From: Paraspadella gotoi
Taxonomy: Eukaryota > Chaetognatha
Reading direction: 5' to 3'
NCBI GenBank assembly: GCA_051294375.1
Contig: CM119268.1
Location: 17,637,562 to 17,701,561 of the forward strand
Length of the DNA: 64,000 nucleotides
Shown here: positions 35,941 to 48,094 of the stretch, in pieces
How the letters are laid out: each line of letters starts with the position of its first letter
Position numbering within the stretch: position 1 is the stretch's first letter
Notes under the pieces: model-generated
Told to the model about the DNA's origin: nothing
The model's database searches: none
The model's input: only the letters and a program-made list of their open reading frames with translations
Translations under genes and position numbers: made by a program

Positions 35941-36639
35941 GCCTTGTCCGGTCGCAAGATGTCGAGAGTCGAATTCAATACTGAGCTTGTGATTTAATTT
36001 GACTTTGACTGTCGGATCGTGTTGGATCAGCCACCAATCTTTACCTAGTAATCGAAAGTGGACTTTAACTGACTGCTCATTATTGGATCAGTCATAAATC
36101 CTTTCCACGCCGTTTTACCTTTTCACTCTACTAAGAACCAGGATGCCGAACTTGGTAGTTTCCGGTTTCCTTACCCACTCAAAGTGAGACCTTTTCCCTT
36201 TGATTTCACAATCGTGAACTAATGGATTTGCGTTTCAAACTGTGAAACCTTTTCTCCTTTCTGTAAGGAACTTTTTACTTGCAAGGGCCAATTCACAAAA
36301 AAAATATGCTCGCTTTGGCAGACCAACAAAAAAAAAATTAAATTGCCGTGGAGGAAACTTCATCTTTTTCGCAATGTAGTAAGGAAGCCATTTTTTTTTT
36401 CCGGTGTAGCCAAAACGAAAGTTCTTGGCTTTTTTTGTAGGCAACCATAACATTTTTTTAAAATCTTTTTATTATTCTTAATTATAAATGTTTTAATTTG
36501 CTCTTGCAACTTTCAAAAGTTCAAAAGAGCTCACGAAGATGCAGCGGACTTCGTTACCGCAATTTCTCGAACCTTTTCCTTAATTCACCCGCGGAAAACC
36601 GCTTTGCCCCCAACCAGGTGAATTAACCTAAAATCGTTG

Positions 36640-36812
36640 GCGGCCCCCCTCCGGCCGCTATTTGTGGCGGCGGCGCTGGCCGACTCGCGTTTCCTGCGGC
36701 GGCGCTGGCCCGGCCGGTATTTTCGGCGGTAGCGCAGCCAGCAGTTTCGGAGTTATCGGCGGCGGCGGCGGCACGGCGACGGCGGCTCTGTCGGTCGGCG
36801 CTTCCGCTGCCG
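36640..36812 (+). promoter_or_regulatory. CpG-rich GGC-repeat block ending at GTAAG, copy 1
   Basis: GGCGGC-rich DNA with direct repeats of GGCGGCGCTGGCC ends at CCGAGTAAG, a donor-like site. It is probably a CpG-island first exon or promoter. The counterpart 45034-45216 has a longer pure GGC run. Confidence 0.35.
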
Positions 36813-37531
36813 AGTAAGAATTTCATTACCTTTCGTTTCGGGTTGAGATGCAAATTGGATGGAGCCTCTTGACCCGGAGATGAGGGGGGAAAAGAGTGGA
36901 AGAAAGGAAGAAGGAAGGGGATCAAAAAAATGCGGATAGGAGAAGTTAAATAGAAGAAATAGAAGAAAAGAAAGAAAGAAAAGAAGAAAAAGAAAAAAAG
37001 AAAGCAGGACGAAGGAACGAAGGAACGAAGGAACGAAGGAAAGAAAGAAAAAGAAAGAAAGAAAGAAAGAACAGAAAGAGAGAGACATATATGTAAGAAG
37101 TGAATGAAACAACTAAACAACGCAACAAAACAGTGGAAAACAAGATTATAAATTGTGATTAATACAATATACAATCCTTTGCTTTTTCATTGACTAAACA
37201 AAATCCAATGTAATGTTGTAAAAACGATAACGAAGAAGAAATTAAATAAGAGAAAGAGGTAAAGATAGGAGAGAGAGACTCGAACCTGGAAATACTAGAG
37301 TGCGAGAATAAGAGTCGGAGCAAGAGAGAACAGGTTCTCCAGGTTTCGAAGCCCGAAAGACACCGGAATCTCGAGAGAGGCGTCATTAGGCCGGGAGCAG
37401 ACTTGAAATGGCACCTCCAAGACTGAGAGGAGAAAGTGAGAGAGAAACACGGAGCAGAGCGAAGGGAAAGCACAAAAGAGAATTAGATTGAGAAGGACAG
37501 ACACGGGTTACTCTCTTGGCCCGGAACAGAG

Positions 37532-37586
<55 letters not shown>

Positions 37587-38745
37587 GAGAGAGAGATGGA
37601 GAGAGAGAGCCCACAACCGCTTACTTGTTACTCAGAGAACAATCGGGTTCGGAAGTCATTTCAATTCCTTCCTCTTTCTCTCTCCTTTTTCCTTCCCTTC
37701 TTTCCCCCTGTCCTTCCTACCTCCATCTCTCTCTTGCGTTTGCCCCACCTCCACACTCACACAGCCACACACAAAAAAGCTGTGAGCCAAATCAGAATCA
37801 GTCCCTTCCACTTTTGGGCCGCGGCGAGATCGAGAAAGAGAGAGAGAGAGAAAGAGAGAGAGAGAATGAGAGAGAGAGAAAGAGAGAGAGGGGGCTCGAA
37901 CTCCCCAATCTCTCTCTTTTTTTTATGATATCATTTTTATCACTGGGTCCCCTTAAGTAAATCATTCCATGCTTTTCTTATTTTTCAATCTGTTTCCCTT
38001 TTTCCATCTCAACCCTTATACTTTCCTCTCATTTTTTCCCTTACCCATTTCCTCACCTCTCCTTATCCCTCCCCCCAAAAAAATTGTGATCCGACATCCT
38101 TAAGAAAATGGTTGGGTTTTCTTCCCATTATTACGTCCCATTATGTCGCGACTGAAGCCATAACGCAGAGTTACAATCGAGCTCTTCGGAGGTGGGGACC
38201 TCATTCCAGAAACACCATCGTGACGGCATGGGGCTTCGTGGGTCTTTGTCGATCTGGTTGTTTTTTATCATTTTTTGACATTCTCTTTTTTTATATATAT
38301 CGAAAGTCTTGCAAAGTATTTTTTTCATTTTTTAGTATTTATGAACTATTTATTTTATCTACAATTTCATTTGCTTTTTGCAGTGAGCATAGCCAGTATT
38401 AAACAATTTAACATTACTTTTCTGAAGCCAGTAGTAAAAACAAATCTCTATCTATCATCCGAACCAGCGCCCCCATTTTTCTTAAAACACCAAACGTCCA
38501 TACCCTCCTTTTTTGCGTTAATCCTCACCCGTCAATCCTCACCCTTCATTCTTGATCACCCCCTGAACGAGCTCGTTTTCCCTCCCGAAAGGCCGCCCAT
38601 CGACTCAAAAGCGCGCGGGAGGGCGCGCCATCTTTTTTTTTCTGCCTCCCCTTTCCTTTCCTCCTTTTTTTCACTTATCTCCCTTTACCTTCTTCCTGGT
38701 AAGACGCTGCTCCTTCACATACCTTCCTATTCTACACCCACTCAC

Positions 38746-38769
38746 CCTTCTTTCCAGACTCTCCGCCAT
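38746..38769 (-). CDS. Candidate first coding exon MAESLERR
   Basis: ATG in the context GGAAATGGCGG opens eight codons ending in phase 0 at GTGAGTGG, a strong donor. The start overlaps CCGGAAATGGCGG, which resembles combined ETS and YY1 sites of TATA-less promoters. Two inverted CCAAT boxes lie 43 and 76 bases upstream. This supports a minus-strand housekeeping-type promoter and first exon. The remainder of the gene would lie below 38700 and was not found. Confidence 0.4.
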
Positions 38770-38811
38770 TTCCGGTCCACTGGTCAGATCCTGATTCGTC
38801 CGCAGCGTCAA

Positions 38812-38849
38812 CCAATGGGAGGGCCGAGTTTCGAGCCTGCTCCACCAAT
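38812..38849 (+). promoter_or_regulatory. Two CCAAT boxes upstream of the MAESLERR exon
   Basis: CCAAT at 38812-38816 and 38845-38849, and in copy 1 at 30437-30441 and 30470-30474, are conserved in both copies. They are inverted relative to the minus-strand start at 38769. They fit NF-Y sites of a minus-strand or bidirectional promoter. Confidence 0.45.
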
Positions 38850-40435
38850 GGGGAAGGGGTTAGGTTACGTTAATATGTTGACGTCTTAAGATATTTCTTT
38901 CCTCTTTTCTCCCTCGCTTTTCAAGGAAGAGAGAGAGAATTTTTCCTTTTTTCGTTTTCTTGCTCTTGACTAACGGCTTGGAAAAGAGGCTAAAAGTAAA
39001 ACGAGAGAGGAAAAGAGAGAAAAACGAAANNNNNNNNNNNNNNNNNNNNNNNNNNNNNNNNNNNNNNNNNNNNNNNNNNNNNNNNNNNNNNNNNNNNNNN
39101 NNNNNNNNNNNNNNNNNNNNNNNNNNNNNNNNNNNNNNNNNNNNNNNNNNNNNNNNNNNNNNNNNNNNNNNNNNNNNNNNNNNNNNNNNNNNNNNNNNNN
39201 NNNNNNNNNNNNNNNNNNNNNNNNNNNNNNNNNNNNGAAAAGTCAAGCATACGGAAAATGGATTTTTGAAAAAAAGTATGTCAAGGACAAGTTGATTGTT
39301 AAGTGGGAATAGGATCAATGGCTTAAAATGTGATTCAAGAGTTTAGAAATTCACTATTCACCACACTCTCACATTCGGATGCCACTGAGCGCCCGCACAT
39401 ACACTTATCTGCCTTCCCTCGCGGTTAAAACCGGAGAAGCGAAACATTATTTTTGGCTCCGAGAAATTTGACCTTTGCTTCGCGGGATAAACTGTTTTCG
39501 GCCGCGTCACTTCTTCCTTTGCTGGGTTTTTGACTTATTTTCAGCTTATTTTNNNNNNNNNNNNNNNNNNNNNNNNNNNNNNNNNNNNNNNNNNNNNNNN
39601 NNNNNNNNNNNNNNNNNNNNNNNNNNNNNNNNNNNNNNNNNNNNNNNNNNNNNNNNNNNNNNNNNNNNNNNNNNNNNNNNNNNNNNNNNNNNNNNNNNNN
39701 NNNNNNNNNNNNNNNNNNNNNNNNNNNNNNNNNNNNNNNNNNNNNNNNNNNNNNNNNNNNNNNNNNNNNNNNNNNNNNNNNNNNNNNNNNNNNNNNNNNN
39801 NNNNNNNNNNNNNNNNNNNNNNNNNNNNNNNNNNNNNNNNNNNNNNNNNNNNNNNNNNNNNNNNNNNNNNNNNGAGAGAGAGAAACTGGCAGTTTGTCTC
39901 GAAATTGTTTTCCCCACGAGTTTCGTTAGTTCGTCCCACAGATTTCGTTTCATTTTTTTTCTCTCTTGAAAAATTTCTTCTCATTCCTGGAGACAAGAGA
40001 GAGACAGGATTTTACGTCGACGATAACTTTTTTTTCCTTTTTCTTTCTTTTTTTCTTTCTTTTTTTTCCCCTTTTCATTTTGTCTTCCAATTTTCCGACA
40101 GGCACTCTTCTTTTTCCTTTACTTTTCTTTCTAATTTACTAATCTTTCTCTTTTTCTTTTTAAATTTTACCTTCGTTCGTTGCCATCCTCCTTTTATTTT
40201 CTTATCACTTCACGTCTAATTCTTAATTTTCCTCATATCTTCATCCAGTTTAAATTTCCTCACCCACACCTCGTCGCATTCCTGACTCAAATCCCTCTTT
40301 AGCCTTCATTTCCTTACCTTCCCAACGCCGAACCTCACCCTCAACGCCTCCACTCCCCACCCTCACCTTCTTCGCGTCTCGTTTCTTTCACAGAAAATCT
40401 CATCTTTTTCCGCGCGTCGCTTCTCGCGAAGAAAG

Positions 40436-40642
40436 TCAGTCGTCTTCGTCCAGGATGTCGTCGTCGTCGTCATCGTCGTCGTCATAGTTGCCGTCATCGA
40501 CTTCGCCGTCTTGACTGTTATCGTTCTCGACGTTGTCGGTTGCAATTTCTTCGTTTTTGTCGTCACTCTCCCCCGGATGTTCGTCACGACTGTCCCCCGG
40601 ATGTTCGTCATCAATGTTCCCCGGATGTTCGTAACAGTCTCC
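40436..40642 (-). CDS. Terminal exon: EHPG repeats and acidic Asp tail, unknown protein
   Basis: The minus-strand frame is open for 68 codons to a TGA at 40436-40438. It contains three EHPG units (for example DEHPGDSRDEHPGESD), then an Asn/Asp/Glu-rich stretch (NDNSQDGEVDDGNY), nine Asp and the end ILDEDD. The EHPG units are tandem repeats at DNA level too (GAACATCCGGGG). A highly acidic C-terminus is common in nuclear and chaperone-like proteins, but the family is not recognised. The acceptor lies near 40640 and is purine-rich and uncertain. The preceding exon is probably 40978-41068. Confidence 0.55.
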   Translation of the reverse strand, partial: GDCYEHPGNIDDEHPGDSRDEHPGESDDKNEEIATDNVENDNSQDGEVDDGNYDDDDDDDDDILDEDD

Positions 40643-40977
40643 TCATTAGTTCACTATTTTCATTTTTCAAATGTTGAATGTAGAAGCAGCATTCGGACAT
40701 TTTTTATTATTTCACAGTGCAGAAAATTTGGTTACCATACGTTCACTATTCCTCTAATTTATTAGCCTTCAAATTCGATGAATGCTTTCGCCAGCCAGTA
40801 AAAACACGGAAAAACAATAAAAAAACGAAAAAATATTTCAAACTAAACTCCGATTAGATGAGAAAGGAGTAAAAAAAAAAGTGGAATTTTCTCATTCTTT
40901 TATTCTTCAAAGAAAAATTACCGACTCGAGAATGTCCTTAAGCGAAATCCTGCGCCGCTACAGCAGTCTCCTCTTAC

Positions 40978-41068
40978 CTCCACCCCTTTTTACCTCCCCC
41001 ACTTCCACCCTTTACTCCCACCGCCACTCCCACCTCCGCAAAGCGTTTTCGCTTCGGGTTTATACAAA
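40978..41068 (-). CDS. Penultimate exon candidate, Gly-rich basic peptide
   Basis: An excellent acceptor (AATCTTTTTCAG) precedes 91 bases open in a frame with INPKRKRFAEVGVAVGVKGG and GGGKKGW, ending at GTAAGA. Phase with 40436-40642 does not match exactly, so one boundary or a base is wrong. It probably belongs to the same minus-strand gene. Confidence 0.45.
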
Positions 41069-42168
41069 CTGAAAAAGATTTTCACGAATTGAGATCTGAG
41101 TTTCGGTTTCGTAAAATCGGAGCAAAGTAATGANNNNNNNNNNNNNNNNNNNNNNNNNNNNNNNNNNNNNNNNNNNNNNNNNNNNNNNNNNNNNNNNNNN
41201 NNNNNNNNNNNNNNNNNNNNNNNNNNNNNNNNNNNNNNNNNNNNNNNNNNNNNNNNNNNNNNNNNNNNNNNNNNNNNNNNNNNNNNNNNNNNNNNNNNNN
41301 NNNNNNNNNNNNNNNNNNNNNNNNNNNNNNNNNNNNNNNNNNNNNNNNNNNNNNNNNNNNNNNNNNNNNNNNNNNNNNNNNNNNNNNNNNNNNNNNNNNN
41401 NNNNNNNNNNNNNNNNNNNNNNNNNNNNNNNNNNNNNNNNNNNNNNNNNNNNNNNNNNNNNNNNNNNNNNNNNNNNNNNNNNNNNNNNNNNNNNNNNNNN
41501 NNNNNNNNNNNNNNNNNNNNNNNNNNNNNNNNNNNNNNNNNNNNNNNNNNNNNNNNNNNNNNNNNNNNNNNNNNNNNNNNNNNNNNNNNNNNNNNNNNNN
41601 NNNNNNNNNNNNNNNNNNNNNNNNNNNNNNNNNNNNNNNNNNNNNNNNNNNNNNNNNNNNNNNNNNNNNNNNNNNNNNNNNNNNNNNNNNNNNNNNNNNN
41701 NNNNNNNNNNNNNNNNNNNNNNNNNNNNNNNNNNNNNNNNNNNNNNNNNNNNNNNNNNNNNNNNNNNNNNNNNNNNNNNNNNNNNNNNNNNNNNNNNNNN
41801 NNNNNNNNNNNNNNNNNNNNNNNNNNNNNNNNNNNNNNNNNNNNNNNNNNNNNNNNNNNNNNNNNNNNNNNNNNNNNNNNNNNNNNNNNNNNNNNNNNNN
41901 NNNNNNNNNNNNNNNNNNNNNNNNNNNNNNNNNNNNNNNNNNNNNNNNNNNNNNNNNNNNNNNNNNNNNNNNNNNNNNNNNNNNTATCGCTTCAAGCGTT
42001 TCAAAGAAAATCCTTCTTTAAGAAAAAAAGAATTTCACTTTCCAACAAAATCTAATTTAAATTTTTGGTCTTTTTTTTCCTTCTCTTCCACATCTTTCAC
42101 CTTCTTCCGCACCTTTTACTTTCCAAGGCTCCAGAAACGGAGAAAAACCTCCTTCCCCCCTGATGTGA

Positions 42169-42394
42169 CCAATCCGCTCTCTCCCTAATCGATCTCGACC
42201 AATCAGCGTTCGGTTCTCCATTTAGAAAAAAAAATGCTCATGTCTTGGGTCATACTTTTGATTCTTCGCTCAACCAATAGCCGGCGTTCTCGGCCCTTGT
42301 CACGAGCAATCGCCGGACGAAATTCTTCTTGGCGACGTAGCCAAAGACGTCTTGACCAATGAGGCGTCTACCCCATCCCCCGAAAAGGACCAAT
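42169..42394 (+). promoter_or_regulatory. Cluster of five CCAAT boxes
   Basis: CCAAT occurs in one orientation at 42169, 42199, 42274, 42356 and 42390 within 226 bases. The second is the full NF-Y consensus CCAATCAG, and two read CCAATGAG. The block is GC-rich and CpG-containing. In copy 1 only the first and last survive; the others lose one or two bases. This may be the promoter of a plus-strand gene or a bidirectional promoter with the minus-strand exon at 42576. Confidence 0.5.
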
Positions 42395-42575
42395 GAGACA
42401 CCGTCCCTCGGGAAAGAGAATCACCTCATCGCGTCGCGCGCGGATTTTTTTTTCTTCCGATATCGAATTCTCAAAAAGATTTCTTCGGGTCTCCAACGCC
42501 GTTGCATGAATCTCTTTTTTGGGCAGAGTGGGGAAAAGAGAGTGATAGAGAGAGAGAGCAAGTGGAGGGACTTAC

Positions 42576-42652
42576 GTAGAAAAGGTGTCGTTTCAAAGAG
42601 TGAGAGGGAAAGATAGAGAGAGGGATATACCCCATATTCGCAGGGTTTATGG
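42576..42652 (-). CDS. Small internal exon candidate with strong splice sites
   Basis: Acceptor TTTTCTGATTTCTGCAG and donor TAC/GTAAGT bound 77 bases with two open frames, one reading INPANMGYIPLSIFPSHSLK. The same exon occurs in copy 1. It may be an upstream exon of the acidic-tail gene, or a 5' UTR exon. Confidence 0.45.
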
Positions 42653-43521
42653 CTGCAGAAATCAGAAAACTGTTTTCCTCGTCTTAATTCGATTTCTACG
42701 TGGGTCGAGATGGAAATGGTTTCGGGCGATGACGGGAGAAGTCGTGTTTGGATCTGGAGTGGGCCGATTGGTGAACGGCGGTAAAGTTGAGTGGTTCTCA
42801 GTTTTTGAAAAGAGTAGTGTTTTTTAAATTTAACTTGTTATTGTTGACATTAATTTGTTGTTTTGCGCCTTTGACCCACTCAAGCCCTACCCGCTCCAGA
42901 TTCTCTAACTGCTCCCGACGCCACTAACCCCACCCACCTCACCCAACAAGGAAACACTCGGGTCCCGATTTCGCGGGTCATGAATCGGTTTGAGACGCGA
43001 CCTTGACCTCGCTTTGACCCGAGTCTCGTCTCGCCAATCGGAGAGAGTTTGTGGTCAGCATCTTCGTCCATGTGGTTGCGGTGGTGGTCAATGAAGACGC
43101 GTAGGTGTGGAGAAAGAGCGAGAGCTTTACACCCTCTGTCATCGTGAGCCTAGAAAGTGTGGTGACTGGTGACTGGTGAGCCCCAAATTTTGGCGACGCT
43201 GTTTGAATAATCTTCCGAAAGAGATTAGAGAGAGGGAGAGAGGGAGGGATAAAAAGTGAGAAGGAGAGATAGGGAGAGAGGGAGGCGAAAGGATCGGTGA
43301 AAGCAATAGAGGAATCGAATTTTGAACGAATATTCATAACCTAAGTAATGAGACTAATTATTCTGGTTTCGTTTCAATTTTTCATTCGATACATTTTTTA
43401 AACTTTCCTTTATTGGTTTCGCTTAACGTTTAAAACTTGAAGATTTATTCTGCTGATCGCATTTAATCCTGACACCTGGCTCTCTTTCTCTCTCTCTCTG
43501 TCTGTCTCTCACTAACTGTCC

Positions 43522-43669
<148 letters not shown>

Positions 43670-44246
43670 TTCTCTCGTTTTGATAATTCTTTATGCAAAC
43701 AGCCATCGGAATTCGACAACTGAACTTAAGGCGACACAAAATGTTCGAAACAAAGCGTCAAAAATCGAGGATTTTTTTCGTAAAATTCTGATGCAAAATT
43801 TTTTATTCATTCGATAAATTTGAGATTTTTTTCGCAGCTGATAAAACCTTTTCTTCATGCAAATAAAGAATCTGAATTTAGTGACAAATATTGAATCTTA
43901 TTTAGGGATCATTAAGTTGAACAACCTTGGAATTGATGACGACTAATGAGTATCAGATTTATTTCTTGTAATTTCATTAACTTCAGAAGGAAAGTACCCT
44001 ATACTATAATAATGTATACTTGAGGAAATAAGATACGTAAGAGTCCCAAGTCGGAAGAGTAATAGAATTTAAAAAAAGGCTTGTTTATTCATCTTACGAC
44101 ATAAATCTTAGACGAATCACTAAAAAGAAAATATACCTTTATACTTTTCCTCCTGAGTGCATATTTGAGCCAATAAACGAGTATGCCAAGGAAACAACGG
44201 TTGCTAGGGAGGAATGTGAAATCCAACGACTGGTCGCGAAGAAATC

Positions 44247-44333
44247 GCCTCGCGAGCGTATTGAAATCTCTCACGCGAGCGAATTGGATGTTCTCGCGAG
44301 CGAACGAGAAAAATATTCGCGAGCGAAACACAA
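44247..44333 (+). promoter_or_regulatory. Cluster of CGCGAGCG motifs, copy 2
   Basis: Same four-motif cluster as 35853-35940, here without the about 50-bp segment that separates it from the upstream sequence in copy 1. Minus-strand frames across it are open but have no splice support. Confidence 0.3.
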
Positions 44334-45033
44334 CCGCCTTGGTCCGGTCGCAAGATTTCGAGAGTCGAATTCCAATCACTGAGCTTGTGATTTAATTTGA
44401 CTTTGACTGTCGTGATCGTGATTGGATCAGCCACCAATCTTTACCTAGTAATCGAAAGTGGACTTTAACTGACCTGCTCATTATTGGATCAGTCATAAAT
44501 CCTTTCACGCCGTTTTACCTTTTCACTCCTACTAGAACCAGGATGCCGAACTTGGTGAGCTTCGTTTCCTTACCCACTCAAAGTGAGACTTTTTCCCTTT
44601 GATTTCACAATCGTGAACTAATTGGATTTGCGTTAAGAACTCTGAAACCCTTTTCTCCTTTCTGTAAGGAACCTTTTTACTTGCAAGGGCCAATTCACAA
44701 AAAAATATGCTCGCTTTGGCAGACCAACAAAAAAATTAATTGCCGTGGAGGAAACTTCATCTTTTCGCAATGTAGTAAGGAAGCAATTTTTTTTCTCGGT
44801 GTAGCCAATGCGAAAGTTTCTTGGCTTTTTGTAGGCAACCATAACATTTTTTAAAAATCTTTTTATTATTCTTAATTTTATAAATGTTTTAATTTTGCTC
44901 TTGCAACTTTCAAAAGTTCAAAGAGCTCACTAAGATGCAGCGGACTTCGTTACCGCAATTTCCTCGAACCTTTTCCTTATTCACCCGCGGAAAAACCGCT
45001 TTGCCCCCTACCAGGTGAATTAACTACAAATCG

Positions 45034-45150
45034 TTGGCGGCCCCCTCCGGCCGCTATTTGTGGCGGCGGCGCTGGCCGACTCGCGTTTCCTGCGGCGGCG
45101 CTGGCCGGCCGGTATTTTCGGCGGCAGCGCAGCCAGCAGTTTCGAGTTAT

Positions 45151-45183
<33 letters not shown>

Positions 45184-45216
45184 GCTCTGTCGATCGGCGC
45201 TTCCGCTGCCGAGTAA
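45034..45216 (+). promoter_or_regulatory. CpG-rich GGC-repeat block ending at GTAAG, copy 2
   Basis: The counterpart of 36640-36812, with a pure GGC array of about ten units. One plus frame is Ala-rich and the minus strand is Pro-rich. It ends at GCCGAGTAAG. It fits a CpG island or first exon. Confidence 0.35.
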
Positions 45217-46468
45217 GATTTCATTACCTTCGTTTCGGGTTTGAGATGCAAATTGGATGGGAGCCTCTTGACCCGGAGATGAGGGGGGAAAAGAGTGGAA
45301 GAAAGGAAGAAGGAAGGGGATCAAAAAATGCGGATAGGAGGAAGTTAATAGAAAGAAATAGAAAGAAAAGAAAAAAAAGAAAGAAAGAAAGAAAGAAAAA
45401 AGGAAAAAAGAAAGCAGGAACGAAGGAACGAAGGAACGAAGGAAAGAAAGAAAGAAAAAGAAAGACAGAAAGAGAGAGACATATATGTAAGAAGTGAATG
45501 AAACAACTAAACAACGCAACAAAACAGTGAAAAACAAGATTATAAAATTGTGATTAAATACAATATACAATCCTTTGCTTTTTCATTGACTAAAACAAAA
45601 TCAAATGTAATGTTGTAAAAACGATAGAACGAAGAAATTAATAGAGAAAGAGGGAAAGATAGAGAGAGAGACTCGAACCTGGAAATACGTAGAGTGCGAG
45701 AATAAGAGTCGGAGCAAGAGAGAACAGGTTCTCCAGGTTTCGAAGCCCGAAAAGACACCGGAATCTCGAGAGAGGCGTTCATTAGGCCGGGAGCAGACTT
45801 GAAATGGCACCTCCAAGACTGAGAGGGAGAAAGTGAGAGAGAAANNNNNNNNNNNNNNNNNNNNNNNNNNNNNNNNNNNNNNNNNNNNNNNNNNNNNNNN
45901 NNNNNNNNNNNNNNNNNNNNNNNNNNNNNNNNNNNNNNNNNNNNNNNNNNNNNNNNNNNNNNNNNNNNNNNNNNNNNNNNNNNNNNNNNNNNNNNNNNNN
46001 NNNNNNNNNNNNNNNNNNNNNNNNNNNNNNNNNNNNNNNNNNNNNNNNNNNNNNNNNNNNNNNNNNNNNTTACTTGTTACTCAGAGAACAATCGGGTTCG
46101 GAAGTCATTTCAATTCCTTCCTCTTTCTCTCTCCCTTTTTCCTTCCCTTCTTTCCCCCTGTCCTTCCTACCTCCATCTCTCTCTTGCGTTTGCCCCACCT
46201 CCACACTCACACAGCCACACACAAAAAAGCTGTGAGCCAAATCAGAATCAGTCCCTTCCACTTTTGGGCCGCGGCGAGATCGAGAGAGAGAGAGAGAAAT
46301 GAGCAGCGAAGAAAGAGAGAGAGAGAGAGGGGGGGCTCGACTCCCCCCTCCTTCGTGCTTTAAAAATTCTCTCGGATGTGATTTTTGGCGGGCAAGGGGC
46401 TGTAGGGGGAAGTATTGAGAGAGAGAAGAGTGAGAGTGAGAGAGAGAGAGAGAGGGAGAGAGGCGAAG

Positions 46469-46513
<45 letters not shown>

Positions 46514-46800
46514 AATGAATTGGAGGGGGAGAACCAAACAAGGGAAAGATATTAAGGACATAAAAAGGGAATGAGATGAATTAAAAAATTGTCGAGAGAA
46601 GAGGAAAGAGAGAGAAAGAGAAAACGAATGCATTGAAGAAAGAATGGAATAAAAAAAAGATTGAAAAGAAGAAAGAATAAAAGAGAGAAAGATTTTTGGA
46701 AAGAAAGAAAGAGACAGAAAGCGAAAGAGTCGCTAGAATGAGGCCTCGATTTTTTTCGTCCTTTTAAAAGGAAAGGGCGCCGCAGCCATCCTAGCTTTGG

Positions 46801-47315
46801 ATGGCGCCCCCAACCACCCTTCCGTCCCTACCCCTACCCTATCCCACGGCGCCACCTACCACCGTCGCTCCTCGCCGCCCCCCCATTTCTATTGTGTCCC
46901 GACTGTCGTCAACAATCGAACCGTTTTTCAGTCGAGAGAGAGTGAAGAATACATTATGCCGGGGATTCGATTCTTTTGTCGAGGATATAAATGANNNNNN
47001 NNNNNNNNNNNNNNNNNNNNNNNNNNNNNNNNNNNNNNNNNNNNNNNNNNNNNNNNNNNNNNNNNNNNNNNNNNNNNNNNNNNNNNNNNNNNNNNNNNNN
47101 NNNNNNNNNNNNNNNNNNNNNNNNNNNNNNNNNNNNNNNNNNNNNNNNNNNNNNNNNNNNNNNNNNNNNNNNNNNNNNNNNNNNNNNNNNNNNNNNNNNN
47201 NNNNNNNNNNNNNNNNNNNNNNNNNNNNNNNNNNNNNNNNNNNNNNNNNNNNNNNNNNNNNNNNNNNNNNNNNNNNNNNNNNNNNNNNNNNNNNNNNNNN
47301 NNNNNNNNNNNAAAG
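46801..47315 (+). CDS. Candidate coding exon, Pro-rich N-terminus, runs through a gap
   Basis: ATG in the context TTTGGATGGCGCC opens a frame MAPPTTLPSLPLPYPTAPPT followed by RRPPISIVSRLSSTIEPFF, open for about 64 codons to the gap at 46995. After the gap AAAG/GTAAGG provides a donor at 47316. A T-rich CAG inside (near 46929-46931) could instead be an acceptor. The family is unknown. The gap hides roughly 300 bases, so the exon could be two. Confidence 0.35.
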
Positions 47316-47329
47316 GTAAGGGAAAGTAG

Positions 47330-47837
47330 AATGGGTAAAGAGAGGGTGGCAGTAGATTAAGAAAGTGGGATGCTAAAATTTAAGGCGGGGAAGTAGTGGG
47401 AGAGTAGTAGAAAGGCAAAAAATAGGATGGGACGAGATTTGGAAAGTGGAGAAAGAGAGAGAGTGTAGGAATTGAAACAGAGAGAGAGGAAAAGGGAGGG
47501 AGGGAAAAAATAGGGAAAGATAAAAAGGAAAAAAAAACCGAATGGTAGAGAATCGTTTAAAGCGAATTACATGGAACGCCAATTAATTATGAAGAAGTAG
47601 ATGGAAGAAGAAATTATCCAGAGTGCAGAAAAGTGTTGCGTTATGTTATTCTTGAACGTTTCGTCTGACTTTTAAAAAGCTTTCGAAGATAAACTATGGA
47701 CAATTCGCGTTAAAAAGCGTAAAAGTATTGAATTAACTTAAGGCAGAATTAACTTAAAATCAAAAGCTGAGTATTAATTTGAAGTTTTTAATTAAACCTC
47801 TACAGTTAAAACCAGAAAAGGAAGAAGAGAAAAAGGA
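47330..47837. other. Purine-rich then AT-rich stretch, no gene seen
   Basis: Frames are compositional (Lys/Arg/Glu or Phe/Ser). No splice-flanked exon is recognised. Confidence 0.4.
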
Positions 47838-48090
47838 ATGGTCCGATATCGGGGACAGAGACGATTTTCCTTCTCTCGCGACTCAAACCGGCCGATTTCC
47901 TCTGTAGCTCCAGTTGCGCCGGTTTTCATCGCTACTCTTGCTCGTCACTGGAGCGGGAAAATGGAGATAATTAACTTTACCGTCGCGACGTTTCTCTCCG
48001 GAGCAACGACCGGGTTCTTCTCTCTGTGTCGCTATCGGCATCGGATTCGCTATCACTGATACTATCACTGATACTATCACTTCAACCATC
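47838..48090. CDS. GC-richer block open on both strands; coding strand unclear
   Basis: On plus, an ATG frame of 73 codons starts MVRYRGQRRFSFSRDSNRP and ends in TGA. On minus, a frame contains SDSISDSISDSESDADSDTE then basic residues and a stop, the look of an acidic Ser/Asp terminal exon. A GTAATCGCAG acceptor lies just upstream, although an in-frame TGA forces a later start. The 12-bp TATCACTGATAC tandem at 48050-48078 encodes the Ser-Asp repeat. One of the two is probably real. Confidence 0.35.
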
Positions 48091-48094
48091 TGCG

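Noticed and set aside
37896-37912. GGGGGCTCGAACTCCCC, like a tRNA T arm
   Set aside because: No other tRNA parts are present. It is a short imperfect inverted repeat near the duplication boundary.
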